Shown here in pieces: positions 12,776 to 25,700 of a stretch of DNA of 64,000 nucleotides; the stretch's first letter is position 1, and the number at the start of each line of letters is the position of its first letter. Made by a program: the position numbers and the translations under genes. The notes below the pieces were generated by a model. The model did not search any database. It saw only the letters and a list, made by a program, of their open reading frames with translations, and was not told the origin of the DNA. The DNA comes from Antedon mediterranea (taxonomy: Eukaryota; Echinodermata; Crinoidea; Comatulida; Antedonidae): positions 1,121,001-1,185,000 of the forward strand of contig NC_092671.1 of assembly GCF_964355755.1 (NCBI RefSeq), given 5' to 3'.

Positions 12776-13690
12776 TACAAAATAAACAATGATTCAAAAT
12801 TACATAGATATATAAAAATATTGATGCAATTTTAAAATAAATCTATTTACAAGGTAGTGCATTTAGATTTCGCTTTCATTATTTTTTAGGTCAAAATTGT
12901 GAATGAATACAGCCAAGGCCAAATAATCTGTAACTCGACCCTGGGCTGCTTCAGACGTTTCTTCAATCTCCGTTCAAATTTTCACTAAAATTAATGACGA
13001 TTTCTCCATCTGTATGTACTATAAAAATGAACAATTTATTTTATTATGGACGTACTGAACCAGTGATGGCGGGAAACCGAGTAATTTGGGCACTGTACAG
13101 GTACGTATTTGGGTTTCACAATTACTAGGCCTACTGTAAAAATAATTTATAAATGAAGTAATTAAATATATTGTTTAATAATGCTAAAATCTGTTAAAAA
13201 GGATTGATTAATATCAATTAAATAATACCATAATAATCGGGCTTGATTATAACGAACTTGACGCGCGCGTACGTCAAACTCGGATAGGCCTACAGGTTTT
13301 TTGTTCTACTTGTTTTTGGCACAGTGCAATACACTGTTATTAGTAGTACCTGTATTAGACCTCAGTGTATTACCCAGGCTGCTAGCAATTGGGAAAAAAA
13401 TTGTCAAATGCCAAAAGCTCCCTCCCCTGGGTCGGGAAATGTCTCCGTTTTACACCCAGTATCCCGGATTCTTGAGAGGAAAATATAACCTATGAACGAA
13501 ACATGATCCAATGTTTATACCAATTTTAACAGATGTTTAATTCCACAAAAACATTGGACCACCGAGAAAGACAAAACGAAATCAAGGTAACGAATTTTCC
13601 CCAATACAACCGTGAAAATATATAGGCCTAATGTACAGTATTACAATACTATCAGGGAATAGTGAAATGCCTAAGTTATACAGTATAAAG
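12776..13690. other. Intergenic, no gene seen
   Basis: No exon or RNA gene is supportable. It holds three TAGGCCTA-type octamers (near 13126, 13285 and 13623). The open frame 13301-13495 has no recognisable motif. Confidence 0.45.
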
Positions 13691-13692
13691 AC

Positions 13693-14467
13693 ATGGGTTG
13701 CCAATGTAGAAACATTATCTTGAATCATCTTAGTTATGCGGATGATCTTGTTCTACTTGCCCCCTCAGTTGCTGGTCTCCAGCAATTGGTACATGTTTGT
13801 GAAGAGTTTTCGCAAGAGAATGATGTTTTATTTAATGATAAGAAATCTTTTTGTATGTGTTTCTGTCCTCGTACTTGCAAACTTGAAGATAATTCTATTA
13901 CTAAACTTTTTGGTAAAAAACTTGCTTATGTTGAGAAAGGTACCTTGGTCATTCTTATGTGTGATTGCAGTGATGAGGCTGACATTCAAAGTCAGTACAG
14001 ATCTTTATGTATTAGAAGCAACTCACTCAATCGCAAATTTATGAAATGCTCTACCAATGTTAAATGTTGTCTCTTTAGATCTTACTGTATTAATATGTAT
14101 TGTGCAGCCCTTTGGTGTAACTATGAAGAATATTAGATCTCTTAATGTATGTTACAATAATGCTTTGCGCCGTATACTTAATGTCTCTAGAAGTAGTAGT
14201 GCCAGTGCAATGTTTATTGAACATGGTGTCCCTTCCTTTAATGAGTACATGCGAAAATCTACCATGGTTCTATGCAACGTATGTTGAATAGTGGTAACAT
14301 CCTTGTTGCTTTGTGTTTGCAAAAATATGCTCCATAACTCCAAAATGTATTGTAGATGGAGAAGCATTCTATATACTTAAGTTTAGAGTTTACGATTTTT
14401 TTTTTTCTGTTTATACGTTTATTAATATGGATGATATTTCCGAAATAAAAAGAAATTGAAATTGAAT
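13693..14467 (+). mobile_element. Decayed non-LTR retrotransposon, RT C-terminal part
   Basis: The frame at 13693-14136 has the RT catalytic box in LSYADDLVLLAPS, followed by the usual region rich in N, K and C. The reading then continues in another frame (14057-14287) with NALRRILNVSRSSSASAMFIE, so a frameshift separates the two. The copy ends in a tail of GAAATTGAAATTGAATTG at about 14450-14467. It differs from the LINE at 2497-3885 in sequence and in its 3' tail. It is a truncated, non-functional copy. Confidence 0.8.
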
Positions 14468-14489
14468 TGACATGTCAACAGTTTACTTT

Positions 14490-14551
14490 CTAAAACTCAT
14501 TGTACATGCATGTGGTTAATCTAAACTCATTGTACATGCATGTGGTTAATC
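14490..14551. repeat. 31-bp tandem duplication
   Basis: CTCATTGTACATGCATGTGG with flanking CTAAA and TTAAT occurs twice in direct succession. Each unit contains the palindrome ACATGCATGT. Confidence 0.8.
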
Positions 14552-17500
14552 TAAAATTCGGAAACAAACTAAGAATAGATATTGTATACTTTTACATCGG
14601 TTAAAGGTGAATGTCTTTTGTCAAATTGTAGTGAACAATCCTGAGAACCGTGGCATTTCTCACACCTGCTTAAGCTTGCCTTTCAGCTGGTGAAAGCATT
14701 GTATTTTACACAAATATTCCTGCACCTTTAATCCCTTGAATAATTATTCATTCAATCTTCTTTTACTCTTCAAGGATAACAACAAGGTGAAATTAGGGTG
14801 TCTTTATTTATTTTTTTCACAAACACGTTTGCAAAAACTACATTTTTACCTAACAATTAACAATAAATATATACAACATCTTTAACAATTGTTGTGAACA
14901 GAGTTTATTTCGTAACATTATGATCATAGTCTGTGATATCGAATTACAGTAAATGCATTTGAATAAAAAACTTAGACACCCCTATTGTCATAATGGACGT
15001 GACCAATCAAAGCAAATAGATTTGCGAGCCATTTTGTAAAATCTTAACACCAGTCAGTTGGAAGTGATTAAGGAGGACGCCGTTTGGTTCCAACATTGCT
15101 GCTACTAAACCATCGAGAGAGGTGAGAGCAAGTTTCCTTTATTAATAGTGTTTTAAGTTTTGTTTTCTTGGTTTAATCAATGTTTGAGTACATGTTTGGT
15201 GTGACTTAAATGTTAACTCTGGTTATTGTTTGCGATTTTATTGGAATTATAGGCTTATGATAAAAAAAATGTGATGCAAAACTTCAAACAATTCTGTGAC
15301 GTTTGCGGTTTGTCATTTTATTTTGCGGCAAGTCCTGTTCAGTTTTATAAATGGTTTTCAATTTCTACTTTTTTTCATTTTTCATCTGCCATTGCTATAG
15401 TATACAGATATGTAGGTTTTTAAAACAACAAAAAACGTGGTCTTATTTATACCTCTTAAATGCCTTTTGATTGGAAACTGTATAAAGTAGTCAACAATAA
15501 TGTAGTTATACATACATTAACACCGAATTTGGAGTCGTAAATCAAATATTTGAGTATATAACCAAACAATTAAGCTATAGAAACCAAACAATTAAGCGAA
15601 CACAACCGCCTTTTGTGTTCAGACATTTTCGCGCCAATTTGCTTATTTGGCGCACATGTTCGTAGAGTATAAGTTTATATTACGCTCTTTTGCTTTACTA
15701 AACAATTTAAAAAAAACTTTGCAGTTACAAATAAAATATACACCTTATTTAATATAAACCATTGTTTTTGTCGTGTCAGTTTTCTGTTTTAAATAGGTTA
15801 CTGTCCCGGTGGTCGTAGAATGGAGATTATTTGTATAGAAGTGTGCTTTACTCAAATAACCTTGTGAATGACAATTGTTAATCAAATTTAACATTGTTTA
15901 ATCTTGCGGTCATGCGTTCCAATGCAAAGTTAATGGATATCCGGGGTAACGAATTTCTACTTAAAAATCCTGACACTACATTCCAATGGTTCATTAAATA
16001 ACATAGTGTATAGTTTGTTCTACTGGCCTCTATAATAACAATCTTGTATATTATAATTTGATACAAGATCGTTGCTTACAATACGGTTCAATACTCTTGG
16101 ATCAAACAATGGTAATATGATTTGTTTTAGGAACAGAATGGCAGCTTGTCGGATGTCCGCTTCTTATTCAATGGCTAGTATTTATCGAGGAGCCAGTTGT
16201 TTGAAATACTACGTCTGGAGAATATGCAGTGATGATAAGTATTTTTTTTTCCAGATTGTTTCTTTTCTTCCCTTTGTTCTTTAACTTGCTTGTATCAAAC
16301 CTCATCACACATTGCTTAATGTTGAATAGAAACATGGACCTAGGGCTAGGTCCATGGCAGCAAAATACTATACTACTACACAGAATACTCATTATGGAAT
16401 TGCATTAAGCTCATACTTAATAATTATCTTTGTGGACACTTACTTACTTTAGCACGTACTTTAGTGTACTGTAGTTATCTTCGTCTTGAATTCAACATCT
16501 AGTTTCTTCAGTTTTTAGTTGAATGTTCTTTGAAATGGGTCGACTGGTAGGTCTGTATGAGCGCAATGTTGGCAATTACGGTAATATTGCACTCGTCCCG
16601 GCCTGCTGGTTGCCGCCAAAACACATCTTCTGTCGTCAACTACTCCACTTCGTTCTACTTGCACCATATCTACGATTTTCAGTCTTCAAATTGTTTTTTT
16701 TAAGCGATCGCTTTTGATCAACCCGCCCGTAAATTAAAATTTAAAAAACGCACATCATAATCTATTGTCGGATTGTGTGATGTTAATAAAAAAAACTTCC
16801 TATCCTGCCTATAAAACGCAATCTAAAGCATCTGGAGTCTATATAATATTCTCAGTTGCTGACGAACCAGGAATACGACTTAATACGAAAATTAATTCAC
16901 TTATTTACTTGTCGTACATTGAACCCGATTTGCCGCCATTTTCTTTCGTGTACGCACGGGCCAATGCTATCGGCTAAATATCTGCATGGATAGTCTGCAA
17001 AGGCTTATGGAATACATTTGTATTCGTCGGTTTAAGCGCTGAATAGAAATTTATTTTGGCAGTGTAATTGGTTCCACATGATCGTCCCCGTTGTGTGTTG
17101 GCGTCTTACGTTGTGTTTAATACCCAACGCTGTTAACTATTTAAATAATACCATATGCAAGAAGAACAGTAAATCTATATACTATTGTCAACTCTTGTCA
17201 CATTATAATAACCATAAAGAAACGCTTTTAAACGTTTTCACAAAAAGAGGTTTCTCACAATTTGTATATGCCCAAAGGTGTTTGTGACCTTGTGGTGAGT
17301 ACGCCCAACGTGGCCCAATAAACCAGAGAATTCCATCGCCTTATAATTAATCTTGCATGTTGATACAGTTTGAGCGGGAAAAACATCTGTTTTGCTGATG
17401 GATGCAAACGTGGCACACTAGTTTAGTACATTTTGCTAGATGACTCGTGTATGGAAACTCAGTGTTGAACAGTTTTAGATGGTTAAAACGCAAACAGTAA

Positions 17501-17650
17501 TATATAAACCATTGCTATAACGCTATAGTGAAAATATATATACAGTTTTTACATAATGCCTTTCAATCTCGACGAGGGAAAATGTAGAAAAATGACTTAT
17601 GGTATATTCCATTATCTTGATGGGTAACCATCAACAGGTAAATGTTTTTT
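14552..17650. other. Long stretch without a firm gene; weak exon candidates
   Basis: Mostly AT-rich non-coding sequence. Two weak signals lie here: a donor-like GAGAG/GTGAGAG at 15121, and an acceptor TTTTAG before an ATG at 16138 (reading MAACRMSASYSM, open to about 16240). They cannot be joined into a coherent gene from the sequence alone. A short hairpin (ATGGACCTAG-GG-CTAGGTCCAT) lies near 16334-16355. Confidence 0.3.
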
Positions 17651-17653
17651 TAA

Positions 17654-18204
17654 AGATATATTGTCCCTTTGACTAATTAAAAAAAAATAAAAAATAATAG
17701 ATTTCGAAAAAAGGTGGGTCATTTTGAAGTATCATAATAGTTATTAACTATCACAAAAAAATTTTCGGAAAAACAAAATTTTACTGAAATACAGACGTTT
17801 TTTTGTTAAAAAAATAACTTTGACTTCCAGTCAAAGTTTTCAATCAAAACATATCCCATAATGAAACGCGCTTGTTTGGCTACTCTGTATGCATAATCAT
17901 AAAACTTCCTCATGATCTGTGTGAAAATACCTTCTTAACCGTGACAAGTTGTAAACAATCCTAATTTAGCAAATGCATAATGCGTACTCATGGTTTGAAA
18001 TCTTTGTTTACTTTCGCTCGTGACGATTTTCCAGATGAAATTTAATCAAACTAATTTACCTGTTAATTACGTAAACTTGTTGTTTTTGGCTCAAATTTTC
18101 GACTTAAAGTGAATAACTTTAATATTACTTTGATATGGCCACTTTAAATTTAGAATATTTTGACCTTCATTTTTTTGTGTTTAAAAGGACAATACATCTT
18201 TAAT
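17654..18204. mobile_element. Small inverted-repeat element, family D
   Basis: The left end reads TTAAAGATATATTGTCC and the right end is the inverse (GGACAATACATCTTTAA), about 550 bp apart with an AT-rich, non-coding interior. Both TTA and TTAA are compatible with the flanks, so the target duplication is ambiguous. A single matching end (AAAGACGTATTGTCC) occurs at about 49267-49281. An internal hairpin AACTTTGACT-TCC-AGTCAAAGTT lies at about 17816-17838. Confidence 0.5.
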
Positions 18205-18689
18205 AGTTTCAACATAGGGGTCCGATTGTAAGATAAATCAAAGCTAGAACATTAAATACTCGTTTGATAGATGAACTCTTGGACTTAAATTATGGCTTTA
18301 GAGTGTATCCAGCAGTCATTTTCGATTGGAATGAAATGATCCTTGAAGCTTCATGCAAGAAAGTGTACATGATACACTATGAAAAAATTCTGTGAAATAA
18401 GTTAAAAATGAAGACGTCTACCGTACATACTGCAGACAATTCATCACATTATGCAACTAACCGCAGAAACCATACCATGCTGTATCATGCTCTCGTGGGA
18501 GTGAGTGAGCGGTGCGGTATGGGGAAATACCACACACGTCCTCATACCGCTCACCCCCATACAGCCTACATAACGTTCTAAGCTATTTTATTGGACGTGA
18601 TCTATCTTAAATGCTTGATGTTTGTTTACTTTGAAACCACAAGATGAGTTTGATAGGTCTTGACATGTACTATGCTGTGATTTTCATAA

Positions 18690-18900
18690 AGTCAAGTATT
18701 GCACTTGTCCCGGCCTACCGAATTCAACTAACGGACAACTATGCTCTTCTTCTTCACACAACTTCTTGTCTTTTCGCTTCAAATATGTCAAATTAATTAA
18801 GGATGCGTCGACTGTTGACGTGTAGGTCGGGATGTATGCGATGTTTGTAACATTTAATTTAATATTGCACCCCTCCCGGCCTTCATGTCATAAGTCCGCT
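18690..18900. repeat. Dispersed repeat with TATTGCAC...TCCCGGCC
   Basis: Two copies of a motif reading TATTGCACTTGTCCCGGCC (with variants) lie at about 18698 and 18862, and a third at about 16584. Two of them share an upstream GTCGACTG...TAGGTC...TATG block, so this looks like a degenerate repeat family. Confidence 0.4.
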
Positions 18901-18925
18901 CAACTTCTCTTTTGTCTCACTATAG

Positions 18926-19008
18926 CCTGTCGTCCTACCGATTTCGACGACGTATACACAGACGCCGACAATTTTCAGTTCGTAGGCTTATTTAATACGC
19001 CAAACGAT
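18926..19008 (+). other. Candidate orphan coding exon
   Basis: An 83-bp open stretch lies between a good acceptor (TCTCACTATAG, ending 18925) and a near-consensus donor (GATGTAAGTAAA, GT at 19009). Read with two leading bases it gives CRPTDFDDVYTDADNFQFV and further residues, an acidic sequence with no stop. No neighbouring exon can be attached with confidence and I do not recognise the peptide. Confidence 0.25.
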
Positions 19009-19754
19009 GTAAGTAAAAATAATTGTTTTCTAATTAAAGGCTAGGTGCGGGCAAAAAATTCCAATAATTATCGATCTATAGTTTCTCATATGTTTCATAA
19101 TTGTTCGGATTTTATTTGTGTTACAATAGCTTATTGAAAATAAGCACTTATCAGTGGGGGATACTAGTTCAAATTACACACTAAAATTCCTATTGTATTT
19201 GTACACACATTTTGTAAATAGAATGGCATTTTAAAAAGCTATGAAATATAAACGGTGACAATGGTGTGGTAAAAAATGTTATCAGATGACTAAATATTGA
19301 ATTTTACATTTGTTATTGTTATATTCAACTTCAGATTTTTATTTTCATGCTATAGCAAAAATTATCCACCGTATATCCACCCTCTTTTTTCATTTTCTAG
19401 GGAGTCACCAGACATTTTATTACATTAGGTTAAACTACTTAACTACTGAAAAAAGTCTTCCTGGTTTTTATGGCAGAATTTTGCCAAATTTTGTATTTGA
19501 CCATAATAAGGGAAATTCATGTTTTTTCGTCTTCATTTCTGTTACAAATATTTGATTTATGTACAGTTAACCAGATATTATATTTAAAATTCATGCCTGT
19601 ACCTGTATCTGTTGGAAAAGCAGTACCTCTGCAATAGGTGTACGGTAAAATTAATATGTATTGTATTATTAAAATGAGGGAACTAAAATCTACCAAACTG
19701 GTGGACTGGTAATAACTTATCAATGAAACGCCAACTAGAAACGAGGTATTTCAA

Positions 19755-19818
19755 AGTTTTCTATAAAACGCCAATAGGATAAACTCGTTATCCAATTGGC
19801 GTTTCATAGAAAACGTTT
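19755..19818. repeat. Imperfect hairpin with ACGCCAATAGGAT arms
   Basis: Arms of about 28 bp (TTTTCTATAAAACGCCAATA and its inverse ending CATAGAAAA) flank a loop of about 4 bases. Single half-copies (AAACGCCAA) occur at about 19725 and 19985, so the hairpin may come from a dispersed element. Confidence 0.6.
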
Positions 19819-20324
19819 AATATTCTATAATGAAATAAGATAAAACCAAACATAGCTTGTGAACACCCGTCATTCAATATACAGTAGTAGTACAATGTTT
19901 TTTTAGACCGTTTTGGCACTACAAGTTGTCAAGTGTTTCCGTGTATTCATAATTGGTAATGGAAAACTAATTATTCTAAAAATAAAACGCCAATGATTGT
20001 GAATGGCTTTATTCCACCAAGGCAAACTTTACCGGATTTTTGAATTATTTAACCATTCATAAGACTATTTGTGAGTAGGCATCTACCTTGATATTTTTCA
20101 CAGTTTGGACGGGAGAGAATGTTCGTAAAAACTAAAATGTCTACAAGTTCAATGGAAACTGGCAGAATCAACGTTAACCTGTGAACTCTTCTACAAAATG
20201 ACCAATCACAAGCCTCGATTCGAATTATCTGCGCTTTTATCAGCCTAATGGGAACTTGTTTCGCCGTTGATACAGTATTAATATTGTACATAAAAGGTCG
20301 CACTCCCAATCCGTAATTGTTAAT

Positions 20325-20915
20325 CATTTTAGGAACTTTACTGTAGGTCTACATTCATTTTAGGAACTTTACTGTAGGCCTACATTCATTTTAGGAACTT
20401 TACTGTAGGCCTACATTCATTTTAGGAACTTTACTGTAGGCCTACATTCATTTTAGGAACTTTACTGTAGGCCTACATTCATTTTAGGAACTTTACTGTA
20501 GGCCTACATTCATTTTAGGAACTTTACTGTAGGCCTACATTCATTTTAGGAACTTTACTGTAGGCCTACATTCATTTTAGGAACTTTACTGTAGGCCTAC
20601 ATTCATTTTAGGAACTTTACTGTAGGCCTACATTCATTTTAGGAACTTTACTGTAGGCCTACATTCATTTTAGGAACTTTACTGTAGGCCTACATTCATT
20701 TTAGGAACTTTACTGTAGGCCTACATTCATTTTAGGAACTTTACTGTAGGCCTACATTCATTTTAGGAACTTTACTGTAGGCCTACATTCATTTTAGGAA
20801 CTTTACTGTAGGCCTACATTCATTTTAGGAACTTTACTGTAGGCCTACATTCATTTTAGGAACTTTACTGTAGGCCTACATTCATTTTAGGAACTTTACT
20901 GTAGGCCTACATTCA
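20325..20915. repeat. 31-bp minisatellite, about 19 almost identical copies
   Basis: Units of 31 bp (TAGGCCTACATTCATTTTAG plus GAACTTTACTG) repeat about 19 times. Apart from one T for C in the first unit (GGTCTAC), I see no differences between copies. Each unit carries the palindrome TAGGCCTA. Confidence 0.95.
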
Positions 20916-22735
20916 ATAACAGCAAAATAATTATTTCTCTTTATTATATGCGAGAAAGTAAAATCTTACCACGTGTTATGGATTACTTTTCTTTTTGTTA
21001 GTAATGCTGTATTAGTAAATTAAACTTTTGATTTGTTGGTTTAAAATAATAAGGTATTAAACAGACTGTCTTATGGACATTCTAAAACAAAGTGATATTC
21101 ATTTTTAACCTTGTTGTATTTTGTATATATTCTGTGAATGTTTTGGAAACAATACGGGAAGTAAATCCAGTTTAATGTAATGGGTTATCCAGAAGTTATG
21201 TAGCAGTTTGCCAACCATAGTGGTATATTACCATGGCAATGACCCAACTCCCTTGATGGTGTAGTGACGCAGTCATCATAAAACTCTACTCGGAAATCTA
21301 ACCTTGTTTTTATAAAAGAAAGCTGCTCTCAAAATATACTCTTGATATGATTTTGGCAGGTACCAACCGATCGATCATTTGCCTGAAACTGTAGCTCTAC
21401 AGTTTCAGGCCAGTTACGTGCGTTTAATTGTGTAATTCGATGACATGAAATACATTCACGTACAGTAGTGTAGTTTGCAACCTTTTCCAAGAATTGTCAC
21501 CATACGGTTTGAGACTGGCAAACAATCCATCTTATCTACTTGAGCAATTGAAACACTCGACATGTTATGCTCCATTCAATGTGCTTACAGTTTTCCCTCT
21601 GTATTGAAAATTTATTTAAATTACCGTAGCAATTCAATTTTAATACATTACCGTACCCGTTATTTGCGTGTGTCGTCATTTGGTGTACGCGTATGTGACC
21701 CGCGCCTTGCGCATAGGAGTGGGCATCTACAGTATGTATACATATTTCAAAAATGAGTAGGCCTAATACGTAGTAAAGTCTTTCCATTTCAGTAAAAAAA
21801 TAGTGTACGAGCGTATTTTTGTATGAAAAAACATGCTAAACGTGTTTCTTATGAAAAAATGGTCGATTTTGGACGCAACAACGCAAGTGCAAGGGAGTTG
21901 GTCAATCACAGGCGACAATTCGTTTAATCCACGCGTCGTAATTGGTCAGATTACTTGCTAAATACGTTCTTGCGTCCTCCTGGAGAGGGAAGCTTTTGAT
22001 TATTGGATTGTTCAACAAGTGAGATACAGTACTGTACCATTAGTACGGTTACCTAGTAACAAACCGGGAAATAGAGGTCAATAAGATCATGTGACGTAAT
22101 CGTAGGCTACAAATTGTTCAATGGTAAAACTCCTAGAATTATACATTTAATATAAAACAGGAAATACAGTGTACAGTATTATCGTTTTTGCCCGTCATAT
22201 TTCAAAATAATTTTGGCTGACTACGTCACCGGGGAATTGTATGTAAAGATACTGCTCAATTCTGGCCAGGAGTTTACAATTACAAGCGACGAGTCATTCG
22301 GATTTGTGATTCGTCAAAAAGTGCGTTGCGTCATAGTAGAGTGACGTGCAATGCAGCAAATACATTACTAATAAATATATTTTGAGTGTTTTTAAGAAAA
22401 ATGAAAAATCTATTGCTTCAATATGTTTTATTTTTCAACATAGAATGTACTGTATCATAGAATGTGAACAAAATTATAAAAACATACATAAATAAAATTG
22501 ATTTATTGGTGGCATTACAGGTTCTGAGTTTTGACAAACTATATAAACATATATATTTATTAAATGAATAACTTAATTGCTTTAGTATTGCACAATATAT
22601 TTGGCTTACTAATATTAACATTTTTTGTTTGCTTCATATTTTGTAAATTGGTTGTTCTACTACTTATTTACCCACTAAAAGTTAGCGGGATAGCAGTGGC
22701 ATGAAATAAACTGTTTCTCCTCATCATTTTCTATT
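20916..22735. other. Intergenic, 3' of the LRR gene
   Basis: No gene seen. It contains a perfect hairpin at 21381-21410 (14-bp arms GCCTGAAACTGTAG, loop CT). Two worn CpG-rich patches at about 21865-21990 and 22275-22360 resemble family A interiors. On the minus strand, AATAAA-type polyadenylation signals downstream of the LRR stop are present near 22555 and 22425. Confidence 0.45.
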
Positions 22736-25700
22736 TCACCGATAGTCCAAGAGTTTTGGCACAATTTGCTCCCCATAGTAATCCTTGATGGTCAGTGTGC
22801 CCTTACAGATGGCTACAATTTCAGCCAAATGACGGTCATTAACAAGATCACAATACTGCAAGCTGAGATATCGTAAGTGAAGTGCATAGGTTGTGGATCT
22901 TGTAGGCACAAAAAGGTCTTCATATTCCTACAAAGAAAATATAACCGTTGTAATAATTGGTAAATGTGATGGATAAATATCACCAACTGCAGCAATCAAA
23001 ACAACAGAATTGCTACTAACCTCGTCACTTGATAAATGTGGTTCTCCAAGTTTCTTTAATAACTTCTGTTCCTTCAATTTCAGTTTAATTAAAGCTTGAC
23101 AACGACGCCACCGAACCAGCTCTAGTGGAATGTTGGAAATAATTACAGAGATATAATATTTAAAATTTTTAATTTAAATCTACCAGAATTGCTATTTGTT
23201 AAAATGAAAGAAATGATTTGACTTGCTGTTAGAAATTGTAATATTTGACCCCAAAAAAATTATGGTTGTTGAACTGTTGAAAAAATATGTGAATATATGT
23301 TAGATAACCGTACTATAGTCTAGATATAATTATCATATCATTATCTAGACTATAGTACGGTTATCTAACTAACCCTACTTAACTTGATACTTAAGAATAT
23401 GATAAAAATAAAATTTGAAGCAACATCTTTCGATAACCTTGAAAACGAAACGAAATTCTTATATAACAGAACATATTGGTAACCTTTTTAGTCAGTGATT
23501 CTAATGAGACCATCTTCTTAGCTAAAAGTGATTAAAACCCTGTACTTACCTGCAATGATGGGTAAGAACGGTTTTGATGTGATGCATTTAAGACCATCAA
23601 GACATAAATTATCTAAAAGAGGACAGTTGATTAAAAGACAACACACCGTAACGTCGGTCAATTCTGAAAAAAAAAACAGTAGCCAGGTTACTAAACAGTA
23701 GCCAAGATAACAAAATCATCAGTTACAGATTTGATATATAGTGTAGACAGAGCTTTAGATTATACAGATTTGATATATAGTGTAGACAGAGCTTTAGATT
23801 ATACAGATTTGATATATAGTGTAGACAGAGCTTTAGATTATACAGATTTGATATATAGTGTAAACAGAGCTTTAGATTATACAGATTTGATATATAGTGT
23901 AAACAGAGCTTTAGATTATACAGATTTGATATATAGTGTAGACAGAGCTTTAGATTATACAAACAATGCAATAAAATAATTGACGTTTCTGTATTTTATA
24001 CATACCAGAATTCCAACTAACATCCAACCGTTTCAAGAAACAGAGTCGTGTTGCCATGGTTATGATTATGTCATCCGCCAAACAGTCAACAGCGGCTACG
24101 TTAAGCGCAACCAAGTTTGGACAGTTGTCTGCTAACTGGATAAGTGTGGACTTTGATGTGCTACACTGACGAATAGCAAAGTCTGTCAATCGGTGGCAGT
24201 TGGCAGTGATGGTACAAAGACCGCCATCAGTAATCTCCTCGCACCAATTTAAATGTAGAATGGTTAACTGTTGAGGAAATGTACCTGGTTATTTCTAATT
24301 GGTTTCGACAAAATTAACGATTTATGTTGATCCGCACAAATAAAAGGCAATAGTAGTGAAAAACAGCGTATCAACAACATTGAGGTGTGGTACACAACAT
24401 GTATTTAGTTCTGAAAAGAACTCAATAGTTGTGTACTGCAAACTTTTTACTGTATCAATATATTGATTTCGCCATGCAAACAATATATAGCATTGAGGTG
24501 AATTCAAATAACATTACTTGTTTGTGAGACATACAGTAGTTTTAAATATTGTTGTACTTTCAGGGTTTCCTTGTTTTTAATGAATCAATGAAGAATAATA
24601 ATATTAATATCCTGGATTTACAGTATATAGCGCCTAATGTTGTGAAACCTCTAAGCGCTGAACATTATTACCCCAGTCAATTTTTGGATCAAACGCGTAT
24701 GGAAACATACTCCCATAAAGAGCGTCGCGCATTATCATATTTTTACCTTAGAACCAAGATATTTGGCGATTCGGTTCAGACTGTAATCTGTAATGTAAGT
24801 CTCACTCAACTTCAAGCTATGCACACCGCATCTTCCATCTTGGCTGAACAATGGACACAACGCTGTGTCATTAATGAAATACATTCCTAAAAATGTAATG
24901 TAAATTTGAATACAAATTCTTTAAAAAAAAATCCCTCTTGCAGTTTCGTGATAAAGATTCACATTCTCAGTTACATGCACTGGGAGGGTAGAATCTAATA
25001 ATATTGTATCTTGAATACATATTGTATTAAATTACTTGTTTATAATAGGATTTATTGAAAATAGGCTTTATTTGTCATCCTGGTTTTTCTCATGTTGTGT
25101 GGTTTACTGATTAAAACAAAAATATGAATATTAAATAAGATAGTGTGTATACAAATAATATCATTCCAAACCTTCTATAGTCAAATGTGTTAGGTCCTTG
25201 CAAACATTTAGCAACTCTGAAAGTCCATGGCTGGTAATGTTTTCACATTCACTCTAAAAATGATACAAAGCAATAATTACAGTACAGTATTCGTATTAAT
25301 CAGCTTGAAGAAAAAGTTAATTGTATTAGTTTGTTTTCAATTGTTGTCTATTAATAATTACGTTAATATTGATGGGAAACATAAGAACTTTCAAATAAAC
25401 TTTAATGACAAAAAAAAGATCGACGATTCGGAACAATCATGGAACCATTCTCAAAACAAATGAGTAAAATTAACAACTATACAGATAATACAACTTAGTC
25501 TTGTGACTGTGAAAGTAACAGTTGCCTTCAATAAAACTCAAACAGTTGTGCCACATCATGTTTAAAAAAAAGATAGATAACATAACCATAAATAAATATG
25601 ATAAAACAAAAATGAAATTAATATCTCATAGGACAAGTGAGCACCATCTTACCATAGATAACCACCTTAGATTTGTAAGTGAACTTTGAACTCTTGATAA

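Noticed and set aside
20325-20915. CRISPR-like array or centromeric satellite
   Set aside because: There are no spacers, and the array is under 600 bp in euchromatic-looking sequence.
23731-23979. Stop-free repetitive proteins on both strands (IYSVDRALDYTDL and YNLKLCLHYISNL)
   Set aside because: The 39-bp unit is a multiple of three without stops in these frames. The array is intronic in the LRR gene and shows no coding constraint.
24549-24890. A 113-residue plus-strand frame
   Set aside because: It starts in a dispersed TATATAGCGC repeat shared with 12690 and 62385, lies inside an intron of the minus-strand LRR gene, and has no recognised motif.
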